64,000 nt of DNA from Serinus canaria (lineage: Eukaryota > Chordata > Aves > Passeriformes > Fringillidae). Location: the NCBI RefSeq assembly GCF_022539315.1, contig NC_066326.1:13408601-13472600 (forward strand), given 5' to 3'. The notes under the pieces are model-generated. The model made no database searches, was not told where the DNA came from, and was given only the letters and a program-made list of their open reading frames with translations. The translations under genes and the position numbers were made by a program. Every line of letters starts with the position of its first letter. Position 1 is the stretch's first letter. Shown here piece after piece: positions 38,401 to 51,727 of the stretch.

Positions 38401-41400
38401 ATCCACAGCCACAACCAGTTCTCCTATTTTTTTTTTAAGGAAATGATGCAGCTATGAAAAGAGCAAATTAACACAACACAGCTCCTGCTGTACATGAGGG
38501 AGATGGAATCCACTGTATTCTTCTCCAGCTCTATAGGAGCAGGTTTTTATATATTTAATTCTAACCTTTCAGGTCATACTGCAAAGCATAGGGAGTTGTT
38601 TTGAAAACTACAAGGACTCAGAAGAAAAAAAATAATCAGGGAAGAGGTTAAAAGCAAGCATAATTATGGACACATAGCTGTTCATATAGATTGGTTCATA
38701 AAAACACAGCATCGCCTGCTCCAGAAAGAGACCTCGGAGTGCTTTATGTACTTCAGAGAAGGTTACACATCTTTAAAATATAGTCATAAAAGTGAAAATA
38801 AACAGTTTCACATTTACACTTGGATGAGAACCTCTTGTATTTAATGTGGTACAAATCTCACTTATGGAAATCTTAACTTTATTCAGTGAAGTTACCTTAA
38901 TTCAGTGATTGTTCCTAGATATACAAGCCCTTGGACACCTCCATGCTTTTCTGCGCATGGAACTGCGCACCCTAAATTGTGAATGTATTTAATCTCACTG
39001 GAACTGAGTTCACAGATCAATTTTCACCCTAGCTCCTAACAGATTTTCACATATCACTTTCACATGTTGGTGAACACAACATGTCTGCAATTTAACATCT
39101 GACTACTTTTAAAACTCTCCCAAGCAAATTATATAATAAGAACTTATTTTTGACTTATTTTACCCTTCCTCCCACATGTGAACAATGAGAGCAGTGACAG
39201 ACTGATATCTTTAATAAAAAAAAAAAAAAAAAATCAATGGACTCTTTTTTCTTCTTTTGTTACATTAAGTTTCTAGCACAGAGATACCATTATATGTGAT
39301 ATTAAATCATTGTTTCAACTATATGAGGAATTTCAGACAAAGTCTAGAAGCCACCTGCACCAATTTCTGCCTGAGTGTTTCTGTGGATTCATGGCTGTGT
39401 AACTGACACCAGAAACCTTTGCTCAAGTTTCTGCTACATGCATATCACTTCTCTCACTGGGACTCTTCAAACACAAGTTGATTTTCCAAACCAGACCAAC
39501 CTAATATGCAGTTTGTGCCTCTATTTAAATTATTTCTAAAAGCAACACCACTGCTATCTAGACCTACTGCCCACATCTTCAGGCAGCCCTTGTAGCAGTG
39601 TCCAGCCAATCCCAATAGTGCTCCCTAGAAAATCCAGCATGGCTTGATGGATCTTTGAATAAAAGCAACTGCTTGAGAACTACCTGGCAATCCTTCTGAA
39701 CTAACTGCATCACATCCTTTATAGGACCTATGAACAGCTCCAGTTTTCTTTTCTAGGCAGTCTTGAAGATTAAAGATAAAAACAGTACATACAACTGGCT
39801 AGACACCAACAGGCTTGCAAACTATGGGTATAAAACCACTTGCTACCATGCCAGTGGGAGTTTCAAGGGGCTAAGGGATATAGGGCTGAATTTTTTTTTC
39901 ACCTATTAGTCCAATATAATTCTAAATACATGAAAGCTGAGTAGTATCTTGAGAACTAGAGAAACATTAATATATTCTTGATTCAAGTGAATGCTAAGCA
40001 TTTGTACCTCCCTTAAATAAGGCAAATGCACTAGGGAGAACATGATGACAGTGTTAAAGTTAATGACCCAGTGCAGCAGTATTTAAAACAGATTTGGCGT
40101 TAGCTTAATCATATTAATTGCCACTTTGGACAAAGTGGAGAGCAATGAATACATTGTCCCTGAAGTCCTGAAGCAGCATCTTGTCCATTATGTTAAGGAT
40201 GCAGTGACATTCATAATCTCCAGGTAACTGGAACTTTGAGTGTTCTTTGTTTGTCCTGCTACATCAGCTAACTATGAATTATTAATCTAAGCAGTCTTCA
40301 AAGTATTTTTTCTCTACTCTGTGAAGTACTTTTAACAAGGCAATCTGTCTCTCTACTTAATCTCAGCAATGCTTGTCAAAGGCCATTACCAGTTTGAGGA
40401 TAAAAGGGTGAGAAGAGGAGAGAGAATGTCATCTGGTGCTACTGCCCTAAGATGATTGGCACTCAGCTTTAAGTACATGAACTCTTCCCTTTCCTAAAAA
40501 AACTCACCAGGAAGGAACTGGATCTGTCAGAAACACCAACAGCCATTCCCCCAAAAGTAACCTCAGGTCTGCCACAGTCAGGAACCTGGGAAGTTGACAG
40601 AGCCTTTTTTCATGTGAAGTTTCAAGGTGATGAGGAGTAGCTGCACTGTGCTCCTGCAGCAGTCCGAGTGCCACTGCAGTCTCACGCTGCCCACAGCCCC
40701 CTGAGCCATCTCTGCTGGGTTGGGGGACTCTTTTTCCTACAGTCAAAGTACATCAATTAATTCATTGCCTTCAGACATTCATCCCTCACAACCAGCCAGC
40801 AATGCACAGGAGTTCCCACCATTCCTCCAGAGGTCCATAAACAAGGAATGAGTAGACTGAAGAAAAAAATAAATAAATAAACAGCACTGTCACACTGTCT
40901 TCTTCACTCCTGTGCAATCAGTAGAAAAGACAAATACGGCAAGAAATTCATGAACTGAACTAAGTCAGGATGCCAAAAAGCACATAATGGATCTGATTAA
41001 CAACAATAAGATAAAGAGACATAAAACAGGATGTGTGTTACCAAAATCAGAATTTACATAACTGCTATCACAGGCATCAGACATTTAAAATAGGATCATT
41101 GACAAAAGAGAATGAGTAATAAATGGAATAGTATTTCCCATGATACAATGCATACAGTCAGATTAAAAAAGTCCTATTTTCATTCAAAAATGTCTAAGGA
41201 CTATACTCACTAGTGAAATAGATAATATTAATCAAATAACCTTGTAGAATAAAGGCAGTACTCATACCTTTTTAGTTAGATAAAGGTTTTCGGGAGGGGG
41301 GGGGGGAACCAAAACCCTGATTTTTTTTTTCCCCTTAGTAGATGGAACTAACATAAAAAATTAAGAGTCTCTATTTGTCACATCTCAAAAAGGTCAATTT

Positions 41401-44400
41401 TTAATAAAAATTCCTTAGGAAAAGAAAATCAATTTAGTTACCTTTCATTTCAAGCTCCTAGATTTGGTAATTTTTCCTCTTTCACAAAATTAGTCACTTT
41501 TGTGAAGAGGACTATCTACACATTGCTTGAGCAACAAAGCTGAGAAGTCTTCTCATTACATCCAAGGTCATGGAACCAAAGTGGACAATGAGACTTCCAG
41601 ATTTTTTTCTGCTTACACTATCTTTTTTTTTTTTCCTTTTGCAAGCATTATCTCTTAAGGGAAAGAATCTGCTGTCAGCAATTGCAATATTTTCTGCTAA
41701 GTCATTCCACCACCTTGCAAAGACATTTTAAAACATAAAAGTGATTTACAACAACATTTTACAACAAAATGCTGCACTAGTTCTATGAGAGATGAGCAGT
41801 GTATCAATATGCAAAGAATAGGAAAGCTCCTGCAAAAAAAATTAGCAACAATCTGTAGGAATTTTGCAGAGTCACAGCAGGCCTAGGACCTCAAAGACCC
41901 AAATGACTCAAATACAATAAATTCTGATAAAGGACTGACCAAGCTTAAGAGGCTCTGTAAAAACTATGCATGAAGATGTATGAATCAGTAAAATTAAACT
42001 GGCTTCAGAACACAGGTTGAGAAAACTCCTTGTACACAACACATGCAGTAACTCTGGAGCCTGGAGAGAGACTCCTCTGCCTTGTTCTAGCTGGTAGGAG
42101 CCACAACACAGTGTTACAGAAACAGCCACAAAGACATTTCCTTCCTGGGGGTGGTCTTCAGACCTCTGAAGATGGCCTGAGGTTTCTCAGCAAGGAGACA
42201 AATAACTGCAGCTCATACATAAAACCCACTTGCCCAGAAAACTGTTTTCTCCCTTCCTTCTATATTTAATTGCTTATTTATATACTTCCTCTAATTTCTG
42301 CTTATCCCAAATGTTTTGAACTTACCAGTGGCCGCATAGATGCCATAAAATACCAAAAGGTTTAATTGCTGAGATGAGGGTAAGTGCATAATTTTCAGGG
42401 TTTTTCTTACTACAAGTCACATATTGAAAAAAGGAGATCTACTCTTCCCAGCCAAAGGATGGCAGGTTCAGGGAGGGCAGCAATAGGGAGGAAAAAAAAA
42501 AAAACAACACAAAACTTGCAAAAATATGTAGGTGGTTTTTACATTGTACTGAGATGATTTTGGACCCCACAATAAGATTAATACTATTTCACTAGGACAA
42601 AAATCACAATATAGAATTAAAGTTCTTTTGTTGTCACAGTTAAGGTCTGTTGAGTCTATTTTGAAGCAGTTTTGGTGTACCAGCTGCACAGAGGGAAAGT
42701 TTATGTAATGACATGGAGAGGGCTGCAATCCCTGTTCTGTCCCTTTTAATTCTGGCTTCTCAAATGACATGAGGAACCCAGGTGGAAAGAATCGCTCTAC
42801 ATGTCTGGCCATGTGGCAGAAAGGAAAATGTAATTGATTATTCTTATTAAGGGAACTGCTTTTTCAGAAGTATCAATCTTATTCAGTTTCATGCTTAAAA
42901 TGAAATATACAGTGTAATTAAATATTCTGTCTTTAGTTTAGACATAGCTTGAGCTGACTATAGGTGTTTCAGTGATAGCAACAATGAAAATTGTAATGTA
43001 AACCTAAGAAAGTGAATGGAAAGGAGGTAAAGAATGCTGTGATCAAAAACTCTGATCTTGAAATGCACTCACATCTTTTAGTCTGCCCACTGTCCCTGCT
43101 CCTGTCTGTAAAAATATTAAGAGCTGCCTCAAGTCCATCAAAAGGAAAGAATGACCAGAAAAAGACTGAGAAATTAACATTAAGAGATTCAAAAAATGGC
43201 TTCAGAGGCTAAAATGAAGTTGTCTTCCAGTTTATCATTAAATTACTCTTCTGTGCTTAATCACTTTGCAGACACATCACTCTCTGGGTACCCAAATGCT
43301 GAATATATTCACCCACTGGATATGTTATCACTGCAGCGTTTGTAAATGGACCAGAAACTGGCGAAGGAAAGGCTCAAGGAAGATACAGAACTGTAAAGTT
43401 ATTTACCCATTGGGAGAGACCCCCACATTTTGTATTGTTTTCTTACAAACACTCAGCAGCAATCTCTGCATTTGTGTTCCCAAAGGACACATGCTGTCAG
43501 TAGTTATCAAGGATCTGTGACTCCTATGCAAATTAGGTAATTTAGTGTTCAATTATGACATTTCAATGCAAAAGCAAAGATTTCATAAGCTACTATTACA
43601 TTTTTATTTTTGAAAAACTATTCAGTTAGTCAGGTGTCATCTGAAAAAGATTTAGAAAATAAGTCTTGAGAGGGGAAAAAAAAAATCAACACATGACACT
43701 GTCAAGCAACAAAACACAGCTGAAATTTGAAGGCAACAGTGTCGGTTTTCCATGCATGGAAAGCTACTAACCCAAAGTAACAGAAGGAACTTTAGGCTAT
43801 TAGTGAAGTTTCTGTGTCTTCAAAACAGCTGTAATTGACAAAAGAAAGCACCCTGACAAAATACAGCCCATGGTTCCAGAACCTGCATTCTGCCTCTCAG
43901 CATTAAACAAGTGAACTCTGATGGGATCAGTCACATGGCAGCAGGAAAGAAAGTGATAGCCAAAACTGCTCTCCATTGATATTTTTTTTCCAGCTTGCCC
44001 TCAGGAGCATGTTTTGAACAGCTTAAAGGGAGAAGCTGGAAACAAGCACTTTCTAAAGTCTACTAGCCTAATAAAGCATTGTAGTCTGTTGTGAGTTCAA
44101 TTTTTTAGAAGCTTCTCTCACACCATTTTAGTTGTCATTTCTTTGATTAAGTCTACAGAGATTGGTGTACCTGGCTAACAGCCTGGAAGAAAGCCTTGTA
44201 ACATAAAGGATTATGTCACAGGGTAAAAGTGAGCCCAGAGAAACAAGCTTTGCTCTTTCTCTCTCCTTAATGACTTAAAATTATGACAGGTTTGAAGGGT
44301 ACAGGATAGGTCTTCAAAAGAAAATAGCTAATTAAACATAGAACTTCATCACCAACTGTCTCCTCCTTACCTTGCTGCCACACACCTGCAGATTTTCTGC

Positions 44401-46506
44401 ACAACAAACAAAAGCAGTTGCCTCAAGCCTGGCATCCTTGTCCTTCCCTCTGGCAGCCACCTGAATAGCTGGACACCAAGCCCCTCTGCCCTGTGACCTG
44501 TTGGGGACAGCGTGTGCTGTGCTGGGTCAGCAGCAAGCCCCTGCCCACAGGCTCATGGTGCAGCTGGGAAATGCTCAGGAGCACCTTCCTCACCAGTCCC
44601 ACCCACCTAATGCATCACACAGGTGATATCCAGCGTCACTTAGAGACCTTCAGGAGATTGCTGCCAACACAACAGGGCTGCAGTAAACTGGATTAGGGTA
44701 AATCCTTCATAAGGAAACCAGCCATGAGACCTGCTTGTTAAAATCCTTGTGTTTCTATGCTGGTGCCTGGCTTCATCCTCACAATAAACTGGAGCTCACT
44801 GGTTCTCTACAAAGCCATGTCACACAGTGGGACAGTGCAGGACAGGATTGTCTTCCCTGTGAAATCAGTTAGACAAACAGTGCCAAGACAGACTGAAAAC
44901 CTCTGTTAATGATGGGACACATGCAGCTGGAACACATAGAGAGAGGAGCAAATCTTGCAGCCCAAAGGCTGCTTCTAATGCCCATAAAGAGGCTGCAGAT
45001 CCACAGCAGGAGGCAGCAAGGATGACTGGAAAGTCTCTGAAAGGAGTTCCAGGCATCAAATGCTGTAGCTCTCTCCAGTACCTGCTGTCAAACACTTCAA
45101 AGAAAAGCTCTGGAGATACCAACTGAGATAAATATGAGAATAAGCTACTTAGTCAAACCTCTCAGTTTAATTCCTACTGCTTGGAGACTCAGGGGTGAAG
45201 CAAATTTAAACACTATTCTTATGCAAAAAAAAAAAAGTGCCCAACTCCTTTTGATTGTCACAGACTTTTTTTTTTTTTTGTCCAACAGCAAGAAGACTGA
45301 AGGAATCCAATCCCTAAGAAAAAAAATGTCTTTCCTTACATTGACCTCTACTTCTTCCACAAAGAAACTTAGTTTTGACAGCAGCCTAGAATGTGAGCAT
45401 CCTACTGTGACAGCATAAGATCTAAACTTCTTGATTCCAAAGCCTCTCTCAAGAAAAAAAGTGTGACTCTGCAGTTTTTGTTGGGGTGTTTTTGTGGGAA
45501 GAACAACCTCCTTCCTCATGGAAGGGCTTTTCTGTCAAGACACCATAAAGATACCAGTTACCACCCACTAATTCTCCCTGTCATCAAATATTTCTGTTAC
45601 CAAAGAGAACAAAAAACATTCTGCTGTTTAATCCATTTACATGTTTATATATTTCAACTCTCTCACTGTTTATTTTTACAGATACCACCCACCCATTACT
45701 GCATTTGCTTCCAAAAGAATTCAACTCTTCCCATCTTCTTCAATACCACTATAATGTCTTTTTTTTAACGCAGCAATTGGAATTCAATATACTACTTTAT
45801 GGAAGAACTCCACAAGAAATTTTATCATGTCATTACTCAGTCTGGCTTGCATTTTTTTTTCTCTACCACTGAATCTCAGCTTCACATTGACTGGATTGCT
45901 GGAGAACTTTAATTTTTACCACAGTTATTGATGAAGAAAATTAGCACTTCAGAATTCTTTACAGGTAGGCTTTTCTGCTTCCTTAAGCACAAATCACATG
46001 ATAATTCAATTGCAATTAATTTCTAAGATAAAGAAGTTACTGGAAATTCTTCTGAATTTGTTCCCTCTGAATTTAAAACCCATTTAAGTCAAGCATAAAA
46101 GGAAGACTATTTCAAGTCATGACAATATGACTGCAAGGAACTGAAACCATGGTTTTGTCATCCAAAATCTGTCATCTGACTAAAATGAACAAAAAAATAT
46201 TCAAGTTTATATTCAATTTCTTACTGAGGACTAGTTCTGTCTCCTGCCTCTGACAGCACAGAGTCCATGTACATTATGTTCTAGACTGTGAGGTATAATG
46301 CAGTGGATTGCATTAAATGAGAAAAAGATGGAAAACGCAGTAAATAGGATAGTAAAGAGCATCATCTGTATTTTAAAATCAGAATCTTTAGGGTCCTCTA
46401 TCATGTGATAATGACAGGAGCAAATGTGAAATTCACACAAACGTTAAACCTGGGAGGAGGTGCATGCTCCACATGCAGATATTGGATAACACTTTTCCAA
46501 TTAACT
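35421..46506. other. Noncoding, no gene recognised; homopolymer tracts
   Basis: Notable runs are 18 A at 39216-39233, 11 G at 41296-41306 followed by a T run at 41321-41330, and short A or T runs near 45229 and 45267. The A18 run follows ctttaataaa, as in a retroposed transcript tail, but I recognise no coding sequence before it. Frames such as 45145-45519 (minus) look like chance. Confidence 0.55.
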
Positions 46507-46890
46507 CTGCGTGGTGGGTTGGACACCAGGCCACTTTATCACACCTGAACAGAGGAGAGAAAATCTGATTAAAGGTTCATGGGTTAGGGTCCACGAGACA
46601 GCTTACTCATCAAATACCATCCCAGGCAAAACAGACTTCCAATTTGGTATATTAACTAAATTTATTAACTGTAAAATCAGAGTAGGATAAAGAAAAGTAA
46701 AATAAATCTTAAAACTACCTTCCTACTACTCCTCTCCCCAGCAGCACAGGGACACAGGGAATGGGGCTGCTGGTTAGTTCATCACAGACTGTTTCAGCCA
46801 CTGCTTAGAGTCTTTCCCTTCCTATAGCCTGGGGTCCCTCATAGGGGATATAATCCTGCATGAACTTACCCAGAGTGAGTCCACCCCACC
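46507..46890. mobile_element. Second, truncated LTR of the same passerine ERV family
   Basis: A degraded start (TGCGTGGTGGGTTGGACACC) is followed by blocks typical of the family: AAGGTTCATGGGTT, AGGCAAAACAGACTTCC, AAAATCAGAGTAGGATAAAG, AGCAGCACAGGGACACAGGG and TTAGTTCATCACAGACTG. The right end fades near gagtccaccccacc. This copy keeps the central AT-rich region that the copy at 4808-5439 lacks, and lacks the 3' third that the other keeps. No target-site duplication was found. Confidence 0.7.
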
Positions 46891-49800
46891 TTCAACAACC
46901 ATGTGCCTTTAAAATACCTACACTGTTTGCACGGATTCAAAGGTGTTTTGATTGCACAAACATATACAATTAAAGAAAGAAATTTTTGGAGGACAAAATA
47001 TTGATACTAATACAACATTAGAACCATACAAGCTCTTTAGAACAATGTTCCAGTTATCACATTTACCAGCATTTTATTTACCAAATAGATCATGGAATTG
47101 GCTTCATCCACCTACTTCTGCAAAGTACCCTAGGTGCTATTTTTACCTTGGCTGTTAAGTCTGAAGCAGTTGAAGAAAGTTTAACTGCTGAAAGAGTATA
47201 TCGAGTATCAGAGATGCCTCTAGCCACAGCTAGAACCTTGTTCAATTTGTCACCTTATTTGCATCACCCTTTCCAATGCAGTGAGTGAAATTCTCAAAAT
47301 TTATGTTAATCTTGATATATACAGTTTTATACCATTTCCACTGACAAGGAAACTGCTGGCCATTAGGAAATTGCTGGCCATTACTGCTGCACAGAAAGGG
47401 AAAAACAGGGTTTCATTAGCTGAAATCTGTTGATTCCAGAACTGCTTATCCACACAGCATCTTTGCCAGCTGCCAGTCCTCACTGTGCACAGCACATGAG
47501 CAAAGCTGATTACTCTGTGCCCACACTGCAGGAGAGCTCCAGCTGCTGTGCATTCTCAGCCTTGCTTCATCAGGGGAATCCACTCCTGGCACAGCAATGG
47601 CACTTTCAAGTGCCCATTAAAAGGCTCCAAATGCAGACACAAAGCTCCAAACACATAGCAAAGCAAATACGAATCAAGAAGGAACACTTCTACCCGCTCA
47701 GTCATCAGCATAAATGCAACCCCTGTACATCCAGCAGGAAACAGCACAGGGATATCCCAGCTGCACATATTTTCAGGGATATCACATCAGTGAGGCCAGA
47801 GGATTCCAGTATCTATTTTGTGCTGTAGTCACCACAGACTCAAAAATGAAGATATATGACAAACAGTTGCACCTTGCTGGAAAGTAAGTCTTCCCAGCTG
47901 CCTTTCCCATTTTTCGTGCAGGAATTTCCTCAGTCAAACAGCCCATACCTGTCCCACCAGGTGGCTGATAAGAATGTTCCAGCTACCTACAAGCAGCTCC
48001 ACAGTATCAGTGAGCTAAAGCTTTTTTCCCCTCTTTTGAGTATATTCACAACCAAGCTATCACCATAAACAGACAGTCTAATGTATGCCAAACAATTAAG
48101 ACAGCTTTTAAAGATAACAGAAATACACTATATGCCCAAGCAGGCTCCAGAGAACACATTCAATGTAAAACCTTTTGAAGGAGACCAGGTTTACTCAGAT
48201 ATGATAATGTCTGGCATTTAAACCACTCTTCAGCATTTTGAGATGCCATTTTCCCCTTCAAATGTTTATCTTTCAGTCTTCAGAGCATCTCTCCCTGATT
48301 TTCTAGTACTATCGTGCTAAACAAATCAGTACAAGCAAATTTTTGTGAGCAGATAAGCCCAAAATCACAGTAGAGGACTGTGACATCAGCTGAACCACAT
48401 GGTCACCTGCAGCTGATGTACTGGTCTGTGGGCTAAACAGTCTGGCAAAAAAGGCAACATTCACATGAGTCTTAACAAAACCATTTCTCTCGTTAATCAT
48501 TCCTTTTCATTTCTAAAAGGATACCACAACAGCATAATGACATCATTGCTAGTACCAAAAAGTAAAATCTAGGAGGTGGCAATAACTACACAAAAGATGT
48601 AGGTGTGCTTACAAGCTACCTTTACAAAGAGAATTTTAAAACAAAAGAACAGTAGTGAAAAAGGATAATCCATAATGAGAACACTTGTTCTTCAAATTTC
48701 ATTGTATTAAATTTTACTTTTCCTTAGAAAGCCAAATATTCTTAAAGAATTCAGAAAAAGAAGAACATCATGCCAAGTAGGCACTGTGTGTGTGCACATG
48801 TTCACAATCCAGACTCATCAGGTACATGAAAAATCTAATTCTCATGCATTAGCAGAAATCATAACAAAGCAAAGGATATTTGCCTTAAACCAAAACACTG
48901 ACAGAGTCTGACACTGCTTTTGCTTCCTCTACCTGACAAATGCAAGTATATCCTCATGAAATTACATAAGTAGGAGAGTAAGCAGGGCCGTTCTATTTCA
49001 GGCTTTGCCATTAACTTACGACATAGGTCTGAGGACTTGATTTTTATTCGCAGTTGACCCATGTCATGATCATTATTTTTCCTATCTGCTATGTTTCAAA
49101 AGGTCACTATTACGTTCATTTATGTTCACTTCTTTTTCATTTATACAAAAAAATTAAAAGCCAATTGTTCCACTACCAAAAAAAGGAAGTTTGTTATTCC
49201 ACTAATTGGGGGAAGTATGCAAAGCTGGAGGAAAAAAAAGAAAAAAAGCCAACAAAACCCCAAACAAAAAACCCCCCAATGATTCCCATCAATAAAATAA
49301 GGATGTGTACACATACAAGCACATCTCCTACTTTACCCAAAATGCTGCCTATATGAAACTTCTAAGCTTCAACCCATACACAGTAACACCTCACCTCTTC
49401 TGAGGGCTTCAGGTGCCTGCGCATACAGAGGAACATCATGCCACTTCAGAAGGCTGCAAACATCTGCCCTTCTTGTTCTTCAGCCCAGCCTTTTATCCCC
49501 TCCTGTTGATGCATTGCACCTGTGTTCCCTCTGCTCCCTTGGGTGGTTGCTCAGTGCCCCTGGGCACTCCATGGCTCCTTACCTTCAATGCTGCTCACCT
49601 GCTGCTCACAGCTGTGCCCACTGGGGATGATGAGGTTCAGCCACAGCCCCACTCCCAATTACCACAAACTGTGCACCTACATCACAGACACTTTTCTTTG
49701 CTAATTGCTCTCAGTTTTCTGCAAGAGTTTATTTAGAAATATCAAACATTTATAAACACCTGTCATGTGCAAACAATTTCTTTACTGTGGGACAGCTGCA

Positions 49801-50440
49801 CTGTCAGAGACACTGTATTACAAGTTCACTTTCAGAAAACACTCTTCTGTTATTCCCCTCTTAGCAAAGGACTTTACCTCATCATCATTAGGAAAACACA
49901 GCTGTTTCAAAGAAAATATTAAAGTGTTTTTACATAAATTTTTTACCGCTGTTTCACATCAGAATTAAACATCCCTTCTTTATTAGTTCAGCTTACAAAT
50001 TCAGAGAGAGAATGTATTATATTAAATTTGCCTATAAAGCTGTACAGTTACCCCCAATTTTTCAAGCATGTATTCTCCTAGAAAAGGAATGCTAGCCAAT
50101 ATTTGGAGGGCTAGGTTTTTATAAAAATAAAATAAATTAAAATAAATACCGGACTAAGGGTTGAACATTTCCACGAATATAATGTACATAGCCACACACT
50201 TGTCATTAAATACTGGGCACAAAAGTTCCCTTTGGAGAGAAATGCTAAATTATCTCTTGGCACTTGGTCGTACTTCTATCACGACTGCAGAAGGCGACTA
50301 GGAACACTTCGTTTTTATGAAACCGTGACAGACTATTCCAACTCCCGTTACTATCGCTAAACGCAGCAAAGAAGCTCCAACAACACTTGAATGATAAATT
50401 ATTGTTTTTTTTATTTAAAATAAATCCATTTTAGGGCGAA
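46891..50440. other. Noncoding, no gene recognised
   Basis: The 132-codon frame at 47430-47828 (plus) has no recognisable family. A small direct repeat (AAA[C/T]TGCTGGCCATTA, twice) lies at 47349-47383. AT-rich A/T runs at about 50,120-50,150 and 50,400-50,430 come just before the sharp change to CpG-rich sequence at about 50,440. Confidence 0.55.
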
Positions 50441-51345
50441 CCATACCCGCCCCCTCGGAGGGAGGAGCCGTTTCTGAGCACCGCCCGCCTGAGGCCGGCC
50501 CCGCCGCGGCTGCCGAGGGGCCTTGGTACCGGGGCTGGGGATTGTGAGGGGATCCCTCGCTACCAGGGGCACTGAAAGTAGCCTCGGTAACAGCAGCGGC
50601 TGCTGAGGGGTCCGGTACCGGCTGTGAGAAGATCCCTCGTTAAAAACAGCGGCTGCTGAGGGGTCCCGGTACCGGGCTCTGAGGGGATCCCTCGTTAATA
50701 ACAGCGGCTGCTGAGGGGTCCCGGTACCGGGCTCTGAGGGGATCCCTCGTTAATAACAGCGGCTGCTGAGGGGTCCCGGTACCGGCCTCTGAGGGGATCC
50801 CTCGTTACCAGGGGTACTGAGAGGAGCCTCCTTAATAACAGCGGCTGCTCAGAGGGATCCCTCGTTATTCGAAGTGCCGAGGGAAAACTCGTTAGTAACA
50901 GGGCTGCTGACCGGGACCCCTGGATAACAGGCGGTTCTGAGCGGGACTCCGTTAGAGGCTGCACGCCCTTGCCCTGAGGCGAGGGGACGGGGAGCCCACC
51001 ACCGCCGCGTCCCTTCGGCCACTCCTCCGCGGGCGCTGCTGTCACCTCTCGCTGCCCATGCGCGCGGCGGCCGCGCAGGCGCAGGGGCGGGGCCGGGCCG
51101 GCGGGCAGCCATGGTGTACATCTCGAATGGTGAGGGGCCGGGGGGCCGGGGCAGCTGCGGTGTGTGTCTGCAACGGTGGGGGGGGCGGGCCGGGGGCTGG
51201 GCACCGACCCGAGGCTCCGGGGCTGCGCTGCGCGGAGCGCCGCCCCCGGCGCCGCCGCTGCCGGGACAGCCGGGCAGGGTCTGGCAGCTGCCGGTGTCGC
51301 GTCACCCCGCGCTGCCCGGCGGCCTGTGGCCGAGCCTGGTCTGCT
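50440..51345. promoter_or_regulatory. CpG island and promoter region of SELENOK
   Basis: GC and CpG content rise sharply at about 50,440 and fall after about 51,345. The island covers the first SELENOK coding exon. NRF1-like sites are visible: CGCGCAGGCGCA at 51072-51083 differs at one base from the YGCGCAYGCGCR consensus, and CATGCGC lies at 51057-51063. GGGGCGGGGC just after them is a GC box (Sp1 type). There is no clear TATA box, as expected for a housekeeping promoter. The transcription start was not determined. Confidence 0.75.
50525..50876. repeat. 55-bp minisatellite at the SELENOK promoter
   Basis: The phrase GGCTGCTGAGGGGTCCCGGT recurs at 50651, 50706 and 50761, a period of exactly 55 bp. 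The units at 50660-50714 and 50715-50769 are identical. Diverged units flank them. The outer left unit and the outer right unit (from 50770) share an extra block like accaggggYactga that the central units lack. Each unit holds the perfect 12-bp palindrome CCCGGTACCGGG or a variant, and a second near palindrome, gaggggatccctc. Confidence 0.9.
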
Positions 51346-51727
51346 TCTAAAGCGGATTTGGGGTCTTTGATGAGTCCAAATGCGTGCTGCTGACACCGGG
51401 AGCGTCACGCGGCAGCACTTGAACCGCTTACGGGGAATCAGACTCTGCCTGGTACTTGGTGTAGGTTTTCTGGACGTAAAGCCCCTGTGGCGGTGCTGAC
51501 CCCTATAGCTGACGTACATGGGCAGTAACCTGTAGAAAATGAAACTCGCTGCCATGAAGTGCAGTTTCACCGTCCCAGCTGCAAACTCTGGACTTAGCAG
51601 ATCTGGTTTTGTGTAATTCACTGTACAGTGTCACACACTGAACTCACTGGATGTCTTGTATCTGGATATGTTACAGGACAAGTTTTGGATAACCAGAGTC
51701 GGGCTCCCTGGAGGTTGTCATCTATAA
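51058..51727 (+). other. Candidate overlapping upstream ORF of SELENOK (40 codons, spliced)
   Basis: An ATG at 51058-51060 lies 53 nt before the SELENOK ATG and is out of frame with it. It reads through exon 1 (51058-51129) and into exon 2 from 51677, ending at TAA 51725-51727, so it overlaps the main start. Its context is weak (C at -3, C at +4), while the SELENOK ATG is strong (G at -3, G at +4), so leaky scanning would be expected. It matters only if transcripts start upstream of 51058, which the sequence cannot show. Confidence 0.35.

Noticed and set aside
39180..39233. Possible processed pseudogene tail (AATAAA followed by A18)
   Set aside because: I recognise no coding sequence before the A run and no flanking duplication, so a simple A-tract is the plainer reading.
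1..50440. CACNA2D3 exons on the minus strand
   Set aside because: They were looked for because of mammalian synteny, by comparing minus-strand frames with remembered family features. Nothing convincing was seen, though small exons could be missed by eye.
50695..51621. 308-codon minus-strand open frame across the SELENOK promoter
   Set aside because: It runs through the minisatellite, the CpG island, SELENOK exon 1 and part of intron 1. GC-rich DNA has few stops, and the product is low-complexity with no domain I recognise.
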